From Actinotignum schaalii (GTDB taxonomy: Bacteria > Actinomycetota > Actinomycetes > Actinomycetales > Actinomycetaceae), in assembly GCA_946222725.1 (NCBI GenBank), contig CAMIHT010000058.1, forward strand, positions 1-8,888: a stretch of 8,888 nucleotides of DNA. The letters run 5' to 3'. Below, in pieces: positions 1-7,375 of this stretch. The translations under genes and the position numbers were made by a program. Numbering within the stretch: position 1 is the stretch's first letter; each line of letters starts with the position of its first letter. The notes below the pieces were generated by a model, which was not told the DNA's origin, did not search any database, and saw only the letters and a list, made by a program, of their open reading frames with translations.

Positions 1-664
1 GGTCGAGCTCGCGTGCAAGGGCGAGATGAGCACGGAACGCCTCGATTTGGGCGGCGCGGCCCTCCTCAGAAGTACGGTAATAGTCGAGTCCCGTCTCCCC
101 AATAGCAACGACGGCGCTGGAGCGGGCCGCCTCCGCCACCCGGTCAATGGCATCCTCCAGGCTGAGGGCGTGGTGGGCGGCGAGCTCCTGGGCTAAACCA
201 TCCGGGCCGGTCGCGGTAACCCCGCGATGCCGCGCGGCTTCATTGGGGTGAATCGCAACCGCGGCGGAAAAATGCGCGCGATCCGCTGCTGCCACCGCAA
301 CCGTTGGCAGCAGATCCGGAACTTCGCAAGCGCAGGTAATAGCGTGGCACACCCCGGCGGCTTCCATGGCGGCAGCTTCCTCGCTCGGCAGCATTCGCCC
401 GCGCGGCGGGGTAAGAGCAGAATCCGAGCTACCGGCCTGCGCTTCCCCCGCCGGCACCCAAATATGGGTGTGGTTATCGATAACCGGGCCGGCAAGCCGG
501 GCCGGAGCATCGGGCAGGTACCAGCGGCGGGCTCGCTTTTTCTCCTTCGCGGAAAGGGCCGCGAATTCTTCCGGCGCTAATTCATTGCGCACGGCGCCAT
601 TCGGAACCGCTCCATTCGGTGCCGCGTCACGCGCAGCGCCGTCCCGTCCCGATTCATTGCGCAC
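1..664 (-). CDS. tatD: TatD family metal-dependent hydrolase (DNase), C-terminus off the left edge
   Basis: The first 221 codons are present; the gene continues beyond position 1. TatD proteins are TIM-barrel metal-dependent hydrolases with 3'-5' DNase activity, acting in the cytoplasm. The metal-binding HxH lies in DNHTHIW (residues 63-69, His65 and His67), after VID as in actinobacterial TatD. IHPNEA follows near residues 138-143, then the hallmark AIGETGLDYYR (187-197) with metal ligand Glu190. The FRAHLALARELD stretch at the edge matches the family helix that follows. I chose GTG at 664-662: it lies 3 nt after the metG stop in the same frame, and GAGG inside the end of metG sits 8 nt upstream. 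No ATG lies before the HxH. The first ~60 residues form a low-complexity, repeat-containing leader, longer than usual, so a later GTG at about 592 is possible. Co-transcription with metG is very likely. Confidence 0.9.
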   Translation of the reverse strand, partial: MRNESGRDGAARDAAPNGAVPNGAVRNELAPEEFAALSAKEKKRARRWYLPDAPARLAGPVIDNHTHIWVPAGEAQAGSSDSALTPPRGRMLPSEEAAAMEAAGVCHAITCACEVPDLLPTVAVAAADRAHFSAAVAIHPNEAARHRGVTATGPDGLAQELAAHHALSLEDAIDRVAEAARSSAVVAIGETGLDYYRTSEEGRAAQIEAFRAHLALARELD

Positions 665-667
665 GCT

Positions 668-2488
668 TTAGTCCTCACCGATGCCAAGGCGCTCCAGTTC
701 CTCATCAACCACGCTGGTATCCAGCTTGGTGAAGACCGGGGACGGCTTCGAAATCGGGGTGCCAACCTGCACTTCCACCCGCGCCCACGGATGCGGATCG
801 GAATAATCCCCGGTAATAATCGGGTAGGGCTTACCGGAATCCAGGTCGGTGACTTCTTCCAGGCGCGGCATCGGGGCAATATCACCGGCCCCACCCAGCA
901 CCCGGTCCACCGCGTTCGAAGAATGCGGGAGGAATACGCTCATCATGGTATTGAGGTCGGAAACCACCTGGATGAGGGTGTGCAGCACCGTGCCCAGGCG
1001 TTCACGCTGGGAAGGATCCTTCATCTTGAAAGGTTCGGTGGCGGAAACGTAGCCGTTAGCCTCCCTCACCAGCCGCATAATTTCCGTGAGCGCAGCGCGC
1101 TGGCGGTGCGAGGCAATGGCACCACCCACGGTGGTGAATCCAGCTTCCACCGCGTCCAGAAGCGCACGGTCCACATCCTCAAGCGGCCCGGCCGCCGGGA
1201 TTTCCCCGAAGTTCTTGGCGATCATAGCCGCGGTGCGGTTGACGAGGTTCCCCCAACCGGCCACCAGCTCAGAATTATTACGCCGCACGAATTCCGCCCA
1301 GGTGAAATCAGCATCGGAGGTTTCCGGGCCGGCAATGGAAATAAAGTAGCGCAGCGCATCGGGCTGGTAGCGCGAGAGCACATCACGCACGTAAATAACC
1401 ACGCCCTTGGACGAGGAGAACTTCTTACCCTCCATGGTGAGGAATTCCGAAGCCACTACCTGGGTGGGCAGATTAAGCGCACCCATATCCCCGGGCTGGC
1501 CGCCGCGGCTCCCCTCCCCGTTATAGGCAAGGAGTTCGGCCGGCCAGATCTGGGAATGGAAAACAATATTATCCTTCCCCATGAAGTAGTAGGAGCGGGC
1601 ATCCGCGTCATTCCACCAGGCCCGCCAATCCTCCCGGCTCCCCACTCCGCGCGCTTCACGCCGGCGTGCCCATTCAATAGAGGCGGATAGGTAGCCGATA
1701 ACGGCGTCGAACCATACGTAGAGGCGCTTGGAAGGTTGATCTTCCCACCCGGGTACCGGAATGCCCCAGGTAATATCCCGGCTCATGGCACGGGGGCGTA
1801 CATCCTCCAGAAGGTGCTTGGAAAATGAGATGACGTTCGGGCGCCACTTCCCAGATTCTTCCACCTCATCAAGCCACTGCCCCAGGCGTTCCGCCAGCGC
1901 CGGCAAGTCCAAGAAATAATGCTCGGTTTCGCGGAATTGTGGGGTTTTCCCGGAGACTTTGGAGACCGGGTCAATAAGATCCTGCGGATCGAGTTGGTTA
2001 CCGCAACTATCGCACTGGTCCCCGCGTGCGGAGGTGTTACCGCACAGCGGGCAGGTGCCTTCAATATAGCGATCCGGGAGAGTGTTCCCGGTTTCCGGAT
2101 CGAAGGCAACCGGGGTGGAGTGCACCACCATGTAGCCGTTATCGCGGCACACCTCAAACATCTGCTGCACAACCCGCTCATGATTAACGGTGGTAGTGCG
2201 GGTGAAAAGATCATAGGAGAGCCCGAGCGCCACGAGGTCCTCCACAATAATGCGATTATTGCGGTCCGCGAGTTCTTCCGGGGTGATTCCTTCCGCGTCA
2301 GCCGAAACCAGAATAGGGGTCCCGTGCTCATCGGTACCCGAGACCATGAGGACATCCTCCCCCACCATGCGCATATAGCGCGAGAACACATCCGAGGGAA
2401 CACCGAATCCAGCAACGTGACCAATATGGCGCGGGCCGTTGGCATACGGCCAGGCAACAGCGGAGAGAATATGAGTCATAGCCACCAT
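668..2488 (-). CDS. metG: Methionyl-tRNA synthetase (class I)
   Basis: Cytoplasmic enzyme that charges tRNA(Met) with methionine using ATP. The Rossmann-fold signature HIGH is exact at residues 21-24, followed by GFGVPSD. A zinc knob has four cysteines (C146, C149, C159, C162, the CPLCG and CDSCG pair). The KMSKS loop appears as KFSSSKG (356-362). WGIPVPG (241-247) and [11 protein letters not shown] (301-311) are further family motifs. The C-terminal half is the helical anticodon-binding domain. At 606 residues it is the short form without the C-terminal tRNA-binding (EMAP-like) domain. The start is uncertain: ATG at 2488 has only a weak GAG upstream, and ATG at 2479 ([12 protein letters not shown]) better matches where homologues begin. 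tatD follows after 3 nt in the same frame, so the two form one operon. The gene is divergent from pncA. Confidence 0.97.
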   Translation of the reverse strand: MVAMTHILSAVAWPYANGPRHIGHVAGFGVPSDVFSRYMRMVGEDVLMVSGTDEHGTPILVSADAEGITPEELADRNNRIIVEDLVALGLSYDLFTRTTTVNHERVVQQMFEVCRDNGYMVVHSTPVAFDPETGNTLPDRYIEGTCPLCGNTSARGDQCDSCGNQLDPQDLIDPVSKVSGKTPQFRETEHYFLDLPALAERLGQWLDEVEESGKWRPNVISFSKHLLEDVRPRAMSRDITWGIPVPGWEDQPSKRLYVWFDAVIGYLSASIEWARRREARGVGSREDWRAWWNDADARSYYFMGKDNIVFHSQIWPAELLAYNGEGSRGGQPGDMGALNLPTQVVASEFLTMEGKKFSSSKGVVIYVRDVLSRYQPDALRYFISIAGPETSDADFTWAEFVRRNNSELVAGWGNLVNRTAAMIAKNFGEIPAAGPLEDVDRALLDAVEAGFTTVGGAIASHRQRAALTEIMRLVREANGYVSATEPFKMKDPSQRERLGTVLHTLIQVVSDLNTMMSVFLPHSSNAVDRVLGGAGDIAPMPRLEEVTDLDSGKPYPIITGDYSDPHPWARVEVQVGTPISKPSPVFTKLDTSVVDEELERLGIGED

Positions 2489-2533
2489 TCTACTCGTGTG
2501 CCGGCAAGCGTGCCCGCTAGCGCGCCCGCATCC

Positions 2534-2558
2534 CCGCGCCTAAACTATAAGGGCGCGG
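2534..2558. promoter_or_regulatory. Divergent metG/pncA promoter region with a 7-bp inverted repeat
   Basis: Perfect 7-bp arms (ccgcgcc at 2534-2540, ggcgcgg at 2552-2558) flank an 11-bp AT-rich core. The core holds TATAGT on the minus strand (2549-2544, one mismatch to TATAAT), about 55 nt before the metG ATG. It also holds TATAAG on the plus strand (2546-2551), about 78 nt before the pncA ATG. No convincing -35 box is visible on either strand. The overlap implies that polymerase cannot serve both genes at once, and the arms could be an operator. This is inference from sequence symmetry and -10 likeness only. Confidence 0.4.
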
Positions 2559-2616
2559 TGCTCCCACAGTGATTGACCATCCGGCCGCCGCGCACCGCGT
2601 GATGACCCGCTTCATC

Positions 2617-2622
2617 AGGAGG
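2617..2622 (+). promoter_or_regulatory. Ribosome-binding site fixing the pncA start
   Basis: A perfect AGGAGG ends 6 nt before the ATG at 2629. Two upstream in-frame ATGs (2569 and 2623) are rejected by this site: the first lies far upstream without a comparable site, and the second abuts the AGGAGG with no spacer. Translation therefore begins with MDETRALIIVD, which also matches where PncA homologues start. Confidence 0.85.
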
Positions 2623-2628
2623 ATGACT

Positions 2629-3441
2629 ATGGATGAGACCCGCGCACTCATCATTGTTGATGTACAACCCACATTCTGCGAAGGCGGCAGCCTCGGGGTA
2701 GATGGCGGTAACGCCGTTGCCGAACGCATTGCAGATTTTGTCACCGATAACGCCGAGGAATACGCTCTCATCGCCACCACCCAGGATTGGCATATTGATC
2801 CGGGCCCGCATTTTTCCGAGAATCCGGATTTTGTGGATAGCTGGCCGCCCCACGGTGTGGCCGATACCCCGGAGGCGGAGCTGCACGAATCCATCGCGGC
2901 TCTTCCCATTGACGTCCAGTTCAAAAAGGGCCAGTACGCCTCGGGCTATTCAGGTTTCGAGGGCACCGATCCGCAAGGCAATCTCCTCGAAGACGTGCTG
3001 CGCACCGCCGAGGTCACGGATGTCGACGTGGTGGGTATTGCCGAATCGCATTGCGTGCGCGCCACCGCGATCGACGCGGTCCGTAACGGTTTCCGCACCC
3101 GCGTTTTTTCCGACCTCACCGTGCCCACCTCCCCGGAACTCGGGGCCGCGGCCCGCGTCGAGATGGACGAGGCAGGCGTAGAGCAGCTGCAATCCTCAGA
3201 AGCCTTCGGTTTTTACGAAGAGTCCGAGGCGCCGGACGAATTCGATGATCCGTACGACGACGCAGCAGCTGCCGAGGAAGAACTCGAGCACCTCGACGAA
3301 GATTACGAGCTCTACGAGGACGACGATTTCGACGACTACGCCGAAGAGGATGAAGATATCGACTTTTCGGATGAGGTCAATGAGTCCGATTTCGATTTCT
3401 CCGATATCGACTACCGCCCCGGAATGGACTCCGCGAAATAA
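2629..3441 (+). CDS. pncA: Nicotinamidase/pyrazinamidase with a long acidic C-terminal tail
   Basis: Hydrolyses nicotinamide to nicotinate and ammonia in the NAD+ salvage pathway; members also activate pyrazinamide. Residues 1-188 are a complete isochorismatase-fold nicotinamidase that resembles the mycobacterial enzyme closely. The catalytic triad is Asp11 (IIVDVQ), Lys100 (FKKGQY) and Cys142 (ESHCVRAT). The metal ligands are Asp53, His55, His61 (DWHIDPGPHF) and His75 (SWPPH). The family usually ends near 186-210 residues, whereas this protein has 270. Residues 191-264 contain 37 Asp/Glu in 74 positions and no Lys or Arg between R176 and R263. Many Phe and Tyr are spaced through the tail, which looks disordered. 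The gene stands alone on the plus strand, divergent from metG and convergent with the LuxR gene 33 nt away. No functional link to the arc genes is evident beyond both releasing ammonia. Confidence 0.95.
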   Translation: MDETRALIIVDVQPTFCEGGSLGVDGGNAVAERIADFVTDNAEEYALIATTQDWHIDPGPHFSENPDFVDSWPPHGVADTPEAELHESIAALPIDVQFKKGQYASGYSGFEGTDPQGNLLEDVLRTAEVTDVDVVGIAESHCVRATAIDAVRNGFRTRVFSDLTVPTSPELGAAARVEMDEAGVEQLQSSEAFGFYEESEAPDEFDDPYDDAAAAEEELEHLDEDYELYEDDDFDDYAEEDEDIDFSDEVNESDFDFSDIDYRPGMDSAK

Positions 3442-3456
3442 CGCGGGTGTGCCAGC

Positions 3457-3474
3457 CGGCCCGCAAGCGGCCCG
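3457..3474. terminator. Possible bidirectional stem-loop between pncA and the LuxR gene
   Basis: An imperfect inverted repeat centred between 3465 and 3466 fills the 33-nt gap between the convergent stops. It has 4 bp (ccgc/gcgg), a C-C mismatch, then 3 bp (cgg/ccg). The AA centre means the innermost pairs must open. There is no T-run on either side, as is common in GC-rich actinobacteria. It could end transcripts from both sides, but the evidence is only the symmetry and the location. Confidence 0.3.
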
Positions 3475-4440
3475 CTAAACCGAGCGCCAGAAGTCTTTCA
3501 CCAGCTCCTCACGGTTAGCTACCTGGCTTTTCTTGAGGATATTGTGCACGTGTACCTTCACCGTGGAGGGAGACAGATAGAGCTCGGTAGAGATCTGGGC
3601 ATTTGTTTTCCCGCGCATAAGGTAGCCGAGTACTTCTTCTTCGCGCTTCGATAGCCCGCGGGCCTGGGAATAGAACACCAGGGAGGATTCAATGAAATCT
3701 TCCTCCAGGTGGTTGACGGTTTCCGGGGGCCGGTCGAAGTGGATGCGCAGCACCCGCACCCCGAAACGCATCACGTGGACGACCCAGCAGATATACATGA
3801 GGTTTTCCAGGAAATTGCGTTCCGGAAGGAAGGCAAGCGCGGAAGCGCTATGCGCCTGGGGTGCCACGAGGAAAATGAACGTAATATTCCAGGCGAAGGT
3901 CCCCAGTACCGTCACCCAGGTGGTCACGTAGAGCCACCGGTGGCGGCGCTGGCGGATTTTCTCCACCCCGGTGGTGGCACGCAGGTAATTCCACGTTGCC
4001 ACACTGAGGATCCCGATAACTACGATGCCGCGCATAGAGAAGAACACAAACTCCCGCCAACCCGGGTCGGGAATCATTAAGGCGCCAGCGCTCCCCACAA
4101 TGAAAATCCCGGCCGGGATGAGGGTACTGCGCCACTCCACTTTCGCTTCCGGTTCCGTCATGAACGTGGCGTAGGTGAGCCAGATAAGGCCCATGAGTAG
4201 CGCGCCCAGGGTAATCGATTCCACGGGCGCGGTGATGTGGTAAACGCTGTCAATATTGCGCGGGTGGGTGAAGTCCGTGCGGGCCACGGTTGCGACGTCG
4301 AAAAAATAGACAAGAAAAAGTGCGGCGCAACACAAAAACATGCGCCGGCGCGAAACGAGGTAACACGCAAGCGCCGTCGCCGAACCCATGAGGATGAAGA
4401 GTCCCACCATCCAGGTGTAATAAAACAGCCCAATCGTCAT
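3475..4440 (-). CDS. Membrane-anchored LuxR-type transcriptional regulator (7 predicted TM segments)
   Basis: A 321-residue protein I cannot assign to a named family. Hydrophobic segments lie near residues 3-29, 34-52, 73-93, 106-123, 129-152, 169-192 and 209-230. The cytoplasmic-side loops by the positive-inside rule (RRR at 31-33, the KIRQRRHR stretch at 161-168, the arginine-rich run after 225) predict N-terminus out and C-terminus in. The C-terminus is a LuxR/FixJ helix-turn-helix at 262-315: GLSKREEEVLGYL, then GKTNAQISTELYLSPSTVKVHVHNIL. It lacks the receiver and autoinducer domains of typical LuxR proteins and has no kinase partner here. The likely reading is a one-component sensor that binds a ligand in its membrane part. 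ATG at 4440 has GGAG 7 nt upstream. It sits 213 nt downstream of the arc transporter with its own promoter, so arc control is the best guess but unproven. Confidence 0.85.
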   Translation of the reverse strand: MTIGLFYYTWMVGLFILMGSATALACYLVSRRRMFLCCAALFLVYFFDVATVARTDFTHPRNIDSVYHITAPVESITLGALLMGLIWLTYATFMTEPEAKVEWRSTLIPAGIFIVGSAGALMIPDPGWREFVFFSMRGIVVIGILSVATWNYLRATTGVEKIRQRRHRWLYVTTWVTVLGTFAWNITFIFLVAPQAHSASALAFLPERNFLENLMYICWVVHVMRFGVRVLRIHFDRPPETVNHLEEDFIESSLVFYSQARGLSKREEEVLGYLMRGKTNAQISTELYLSPSTVKVHVHNILKKSQVANREELVKDFWRSV

Positions 4441-4483
4441 TGCATAGCTCCGTCGCCTTCACCACGCGATTCCACCACGGTCG

Positions 4484-4520
4484 CCCGCCACGCGGGATCG
4501 CGAGCGCGAGTACCTCGCGC
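4484..4520 (-). other. Two tight hairpins in the 5' leader of the LuxR gene
   Basis: In the leader between the TATAAT box and the start codon, a 7-bp perfect stem (ctcgcgc/gcgcgag, 4504-4510 with 4514-4520) closes a 3-nt loop. A second 5-bp stem (cccgc/gcggg, 4484-4488 with 4492-4496) also closes a 3-nt loop. They lie 40-80 nt upstream of the ATG and do not cover the GGAG ribosome site. They may stabilise the mRNA or bind a protein. The DNA-level symmetry could equally be an autoregulatory operator just downstream of the promoter. Confidence 0.4.
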
Positions 4521-4531
4521 CGTACCGTCAC

Positions 4532-4537
4532 ATTATA
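4532..4537 (-). promoter_or_regulatory. Consensus -10 box (TATAAT) for the LuxR-type gene
   Basis: A perfect TATAAT on the minus strand sits in an AT-rich pocket (TGCTTTTATAATGTG) within otherwise GC-rich DNA, about 92 nt before the regulator's start codon. At 16-18 nt upstream the sequence is CCGGTA-like with no good -35 box, so an activator may be needed. It lies beyond the arc-operon stem-loop, which suggests the regulator is transcribed separately from the operon. Confidence 0.55.
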
Positions 4538-4585
4538 AAAGCATTAACCGCTGCTACCGGAAATCCCGGACCCGGAATGCACGCG

Positions 4586-4619
4586 GTGGCCCCGGCGGTA
4601 CCAAGGCCGCCGGAGCCAC
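4586..4619 (-). terminator. Strong stem-loop ending the arc operon
   Basis: A 13-bp stem (4586-4598 with 4607-4619) has one G-U wobble in the minus-strand RNA and an 8-nt loop. It starts 34 nt after the transporter stop and precedes the LuxR promoter. There is no U-run on the 3' side, the usual look of U-less terminators in GC-rich actinobacteria. Its place between the operon end and a new promoter supports termination. It could also act in part as a 3'-end stabiliser that allows read-through into the regulator gene. Confidence 0.65.
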
Positions 4620-4625
4620 GCGTTT

Positions 4626-4641
4626 CGGCTATTTTTAGCCG
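4626..4641 (-). terminator. Small stem-loop just after the transporter stop
   Basis: A perfect 6-bp stem (cggcta/tagccg) closes a 4-nt A loop in the minus-strand RNA, 12 nt after the transporter stop and 6 nt before the larger stem-loop. The two hairpins in tandem resemble a double terminator or a block to 3' exonucleases. Alone it would be weak because no U tract follows. Confidence 0.4.
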
Positions 4642-4653
4642 TATTCTTCGCGC

Positions 4654-6384
4654 CTATGCGCCGTAGATAAGCACCTGAGCCACGCAGGCCGCCCCGCCGA
4701 AGCCGAGCACGAAGAGCACCATTGGCCACACGAAGCGGAACCAATGCTGGTACTTCATATCGAGCATCTGCAAGGTCGCCATGACCAGGCCCGTGGGTGC
4801 CAGGAAGAGCATCGCGTACTGACCCCATTGATACGCACAAACGATGATCCACCGCGGGATACCCACGGCATCGGCCAGCGGCGCCATAATCGGCATGGCC
4901 AGCACGGCCAAACCGGAGGAGGAGGGCACCACAAAACCGAGCACGAAGAAGATCAGCAGCATAATAATGATGAAGAGCGGGCCGGACATCCCCGAGACCA
5001 GGTTCGTTGCCGAGTGGAGCAGCGAATCCGAAATCAGCCCGTCGTTCATCACGATATTGATGCCGCGCGCCAGCCCGATGATAAGCGAGACGCCCACCAG
5101 GCTCGAAGATCCTTCGATAAAGGCGTCCGTCAGCTGTTTCTCATTGAGCCGGTCCTTCCCGAAGAGGGAAATCGCCATAACCGCGATGGTGATGGTGAGG
5201 AAGGATGCCGCCATGGTCGGGAACCACCAGCCCATAGCCATGACGCCCCACACCATAATCGGGAAGGCGGATACGAAGAGCACGAGGATGAGTTTCTTCT
5301 GCCAGTTGAAAGCTGGCACATCATCCGAGTGGGTGGTCATCGCCCACTGCTTCTCAAAAGCTTCGTGATCTTCGTACACATAGGACTTCGTGAAGTCCTT
5401 CTTAATCATTTTTGCGTAGCGATGCAGGTACCACACCACCACGATGGCGCCCACGATACAGCCGCCCACGCGCCAGATAATGCCGTCCGTGAAGGGGATA
5501 CCTGCCGCGTTGGAGGCGATCACCACGGAGAAGGGGTTGATCGTGGAGAAGGTGGTTCCCATGGACCCGGCCAGGAAGATCGCGCCCACGCAGATAATCG
5601 AGTCGTAGCCCATCGCCAAGAATATTGGTACCAGGATTGGGTAGAAGGCCACCGCTTCTTCTTCCAGGCCGCACAGCGATCCGCCTACCACCATGAAGAC
5701 GGCAACCGCGAAGACGAGGAGGAATTCGTGTCCCTTAGTTTTCTTCGTCAGCGCGATGAGCCCTGACTCGAAGGCACCTGTTTTCCTCACCACCCCGATC
5801 AGGCCACCGAGCACGAAGATGAAGACCATAATGTCTACCGCTTCGATCGTGCCGTGCACCATGGCGACCGGAATATCGGCAACACTGGCCGGGTTCTGCT
5901 CGAGGGATTCATAAGATCCCGGAACCGAAATCGGCTTATTGAGGGCCCCGGAGGTGAACTGGGAGATATCAATATCCATCCCCAATTCGCTCAGGGTGTC
6001 CTGGGTACCCGGGTATTCGGTGGTATCCCCGTGCGGGCTCAGCACCGAGAAAGTGCCGGTATCCGAACTGTAGCTCAGCTTCGCGTAGGAACCTGCCGGC
6101 ACCAGCCACGTGGCGATAGCCGCCACGATGGTGAGGAAGAAGAGAATTGTGAAAGCGCCCGGAATGGTAATACCGCGCCGCTTCTTACGTGTCTTTTTCG
6201 CACCGGAATCGCCGTCACTGGAATCGCCACTGCCGGCGGTTGCGGCAGCGCTTTCATGATCCGCGACGACGACGCCCGCAGCGTCCTCCCGGCCGCTGCG
6301 GTGTTCGCGCCCGTCCGGGGCGAGGTTGTTATCCATGCCGCCGGCCCCATTGCCGGCTGTGGCATCGTTTGTGCGTGTTGTCAT
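4654..6384 (-). CDS. yfcC: YfcC/ArcD-type membrane transporter (DcuC superfamily), probable ornithine antiporter
   Basis: A 576-residue integral membrane protein of the YfcC family, part of the C4-dicarboxylate anaerobic carrier group. Streptococcal ArcD arginine/ornithine antiporters belong to the same family. The family start is clear at 73-100 (TIPGAFTILFFLTIVAAIAT, then VPAGSYA). An extracytoplasmic domain of ~75 residues follows, then hydrophobic segments from about 182 on. Conserved stretches are GLEEEAVAFYPILVPIFLAM (239-258), STINPFSVVIASNAAGIPFTD (280-300) and FVVPSSSGLAVLAMPIMAPL (484-503). Residues 1-70 precede the family domain: polar and acidic with many Gly, Ala, Ser and Asp, then a basic cluster KKTRKKRR at 63-70. 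ATG at 6384 has GAAGGA 8 nt upstream and follows arcC by 18 nt, so the two are coupled. The substrate is inferred from context: citrulline or arginine in, ornithine out. Confidence 0.9.
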   Translation of the reverse strand: MTTRTNDATAGNGAGGMDNNLAPDGREHRSGREDAAGVVVADHESAAATAGSGDSSDGDSGAKKTRKKRRGITIPGAFTILFFLTIVAAIATWLVPAGSYAKLSYSSDTGTFSVLSPHGDTTEYPGTQDTLSELGMDIDISQFTSGALNKPISVPGSYESLEQNPASVADIPVAMVHGTIEAVDIMVFIFVLGGLIGVVRKTGAFESGLIALTKKTKGHEFLLVFAVAVFMVVGGSLCGLEEEAVAFYPILVPIFLAMGYDSIICVGAIFLAGSMGTTFSTINPFSVVIASNAAGIPFTDGIIWRVGGCIVGAIVVVWYLHRYAKMIKKDFTKSYVYEDHEAFEKQWAMTTHSDDVPAFNWQKKLILVLFVSAFPIMVWGVMAMGWWFPTMAASFLTITIAVMAISLFGKDRLNEKQLTDAFIEGSSSLVGVSLIIGLARGINIVMNDGLISDSLLHSATNLVSGMSGPLFIIIMLLIFFVLGFVVPSSSGLAVLAMPIMAPLADAVGIPRWIIVCAYQWGQYAMLFLAPTGLVMATLQMLDMKYQHWFRFVWPMVLFVLGFGGAACVAQVLIYGA

Positions 6385-6402
6385 GATGGTAGTCCTTCGG
6401 GC

Positions 6403-7359
6403 TTAGGCGATGATCGCGGTGCCGCTCTCCCCGGAAATACCCTGTTCGGCCTTTTCCAGAGAGGTAATAATGGCGCGCTTACCAGCCACGCCTTCCACGA
6501 ATTCGAGGCAAGCCTCCACCTTGGGCAGCATGGATCCGGGCGCGAATTGCTCTTCCTCGATGTACTGGCGGGCCTGAGCCACCGTCATCTCGCGCACGTC
6601 GCGCTGCGTGGGCTTGTTGAAGTCAATAGCGACCGCGTCCACAGCGGTGAGGATGAGGAGAGTATCGGCATCGACCTCCCGTGCCAACAGCGCGGCGGTG
6701 CGATCCTTATCGATAACGGCCGCAACTCCGCGGTATCCCGGTCCTTCCTTGACCACCGGGATGCCGCCACCACCGGCCGCAATCACGATGGTTCCTGCTT
6801 CCACGAGGGAGCTAATAACATCGCGTTCCACGATAGAGACGGGGAGCGGGGAGGCCACCACCCAGCGCCAGCCGCGCCCGGCATCCTCCACGTATTTGTT
6901 TCCGGTTTCCTCCATGAGTACCCGGGCTTGCTCCTCGGTGAAGAAGGCCCCTACCGGCTTGGTGGGGCGCCCGAAAGCGGGGTCTGCGGCGTCCACCTCA
7001 GTCTGGGTGACCACCGAAATAACGGGGCGGGCAATCTGCCGCGCCGCAAGTTCAGCCTCAATGGCCTGCTGGAGGTGGTAACCGATATAGCCCTGGGACA
7101 TGGCGCCGCATTCGGCGAAGGGAATCGACGGTGTTTCCCCGGCGGCCGCCGAATTATCTGTTGCGACCTTGATCATGCCCACCTGCGGACCGTTTCCGTG
7201 GGTGACAACGACGTCATTGCCGGCTGCCACCAAATCCACGATGGACCGAGCGGTTTCCTTAATGAGTTCCAGCTGCTGCTCCGGGGTCTTCCCGAGCGCA
7301 TTGCCGCCCAGCGCGACCACAATTTTCTCGCCGGCGGTGTGGATATTTTCCTGAGTCAT
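6403..7359 (-). CDS. arcC: Carbamate kinase
   Basis: Transfers phosphate from carbamoyl phosphate to ADP, giving ATP and carbamate, which breaks down to ammonia and CO2. This is the energy-yielding last step of the arginine deiminase route. The amino-acid-kinase fold is complete. Numbered from the first of two adjacent Mets, the motifs are VVALGGNAL (15-23), THGNGPQVG (54-62), KPVGAFF (135-141), IAAGGGGIPV (194-203), AVIDKDRTAALLA (215-227) with the family lysine and aspartate, and GSMLPKVEA (276-284) near the end. Length of 318-319 residues is normal. I chose the second ATG (7359-7357) because AAGGA lies 6 nt from it but only 3 nt from the first (7362-7360). arcB is 124 nt upstream across a highly structured spacer, and the transporter starts 18 nt downstream. 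Confidence 0.96.
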   Translation of the reverse strand: MTQENIHTAGEKIVVALGGNALGKTPEQQLELIKETARSIVDLVAAGNDVVVTHGNGPQVGMIKVATDNSAAAGETPSIPFAECGAMSQGYIGYHLQQAIEAELAARQIARPVISVVTQTEVDAADPAFGRPTKPVGAFFTEEQARVLMEETGNKYVEDAGRGWRWVVASPLPVSIVERDVISSLVEAGTIVIAAGGGGIPVVKEGPGYRGVAAVIDKDRTAALLAREVDADTLLILTAVDAVAIDFNKPTQRDVREMTVAQARQYIEEEQFAPGSMLPKVEACLEFVEGVAGKRAIITSLEKAEQGISGESGTAIIA

Positions 7360-7365
7360 CATCTG

Positions 7366-7370
7366 TCCTT
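7366..7370 (-). promoter_or_regulatory. Ribosome-binding site of arcC, deciding between two adjacent ATGs
   Basis: AAGGA on the minus strand lies directly 3' of the large intercistronic stem-loop, with 5 nt between the stem end (7376) and the site. It is unpaired in that fold, so arcC translation would stay open while the hairpin shields the message just upstream. Confidence 0.6.
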
Positions 7371-7375
7371 TTCAC

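Noticed and set aside
193..510. Minus-strand frame in the tatD region starting with ATG
   Set aside because: It is out of frame with the TatD reading frame, which carries DNHTHIW and AIGETGLDYY and starts at the GTG at 664.
791..1690. Plus-strand open frame of 299 codons opposite metG
   Set aside because: It overlaps a well-defined MetRS on the other strand and shows no domain; it is a codon-bias shadow.
2569..2628. N-terminal 20-residue extension of PncA
   Set aside because: The AGGAGG at 2617-2622 serves the ATG at 2629, and homologues begin at the equivalent of MDETRALIIVD.
4744..5766. Plus-strand open frame opposite the transporter
   Set aside because: The translation is dominated by His, Arg, Asp and Glu, the mirror of hydrophobic codons on the other strand. 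No ribosome site or domain supports it.
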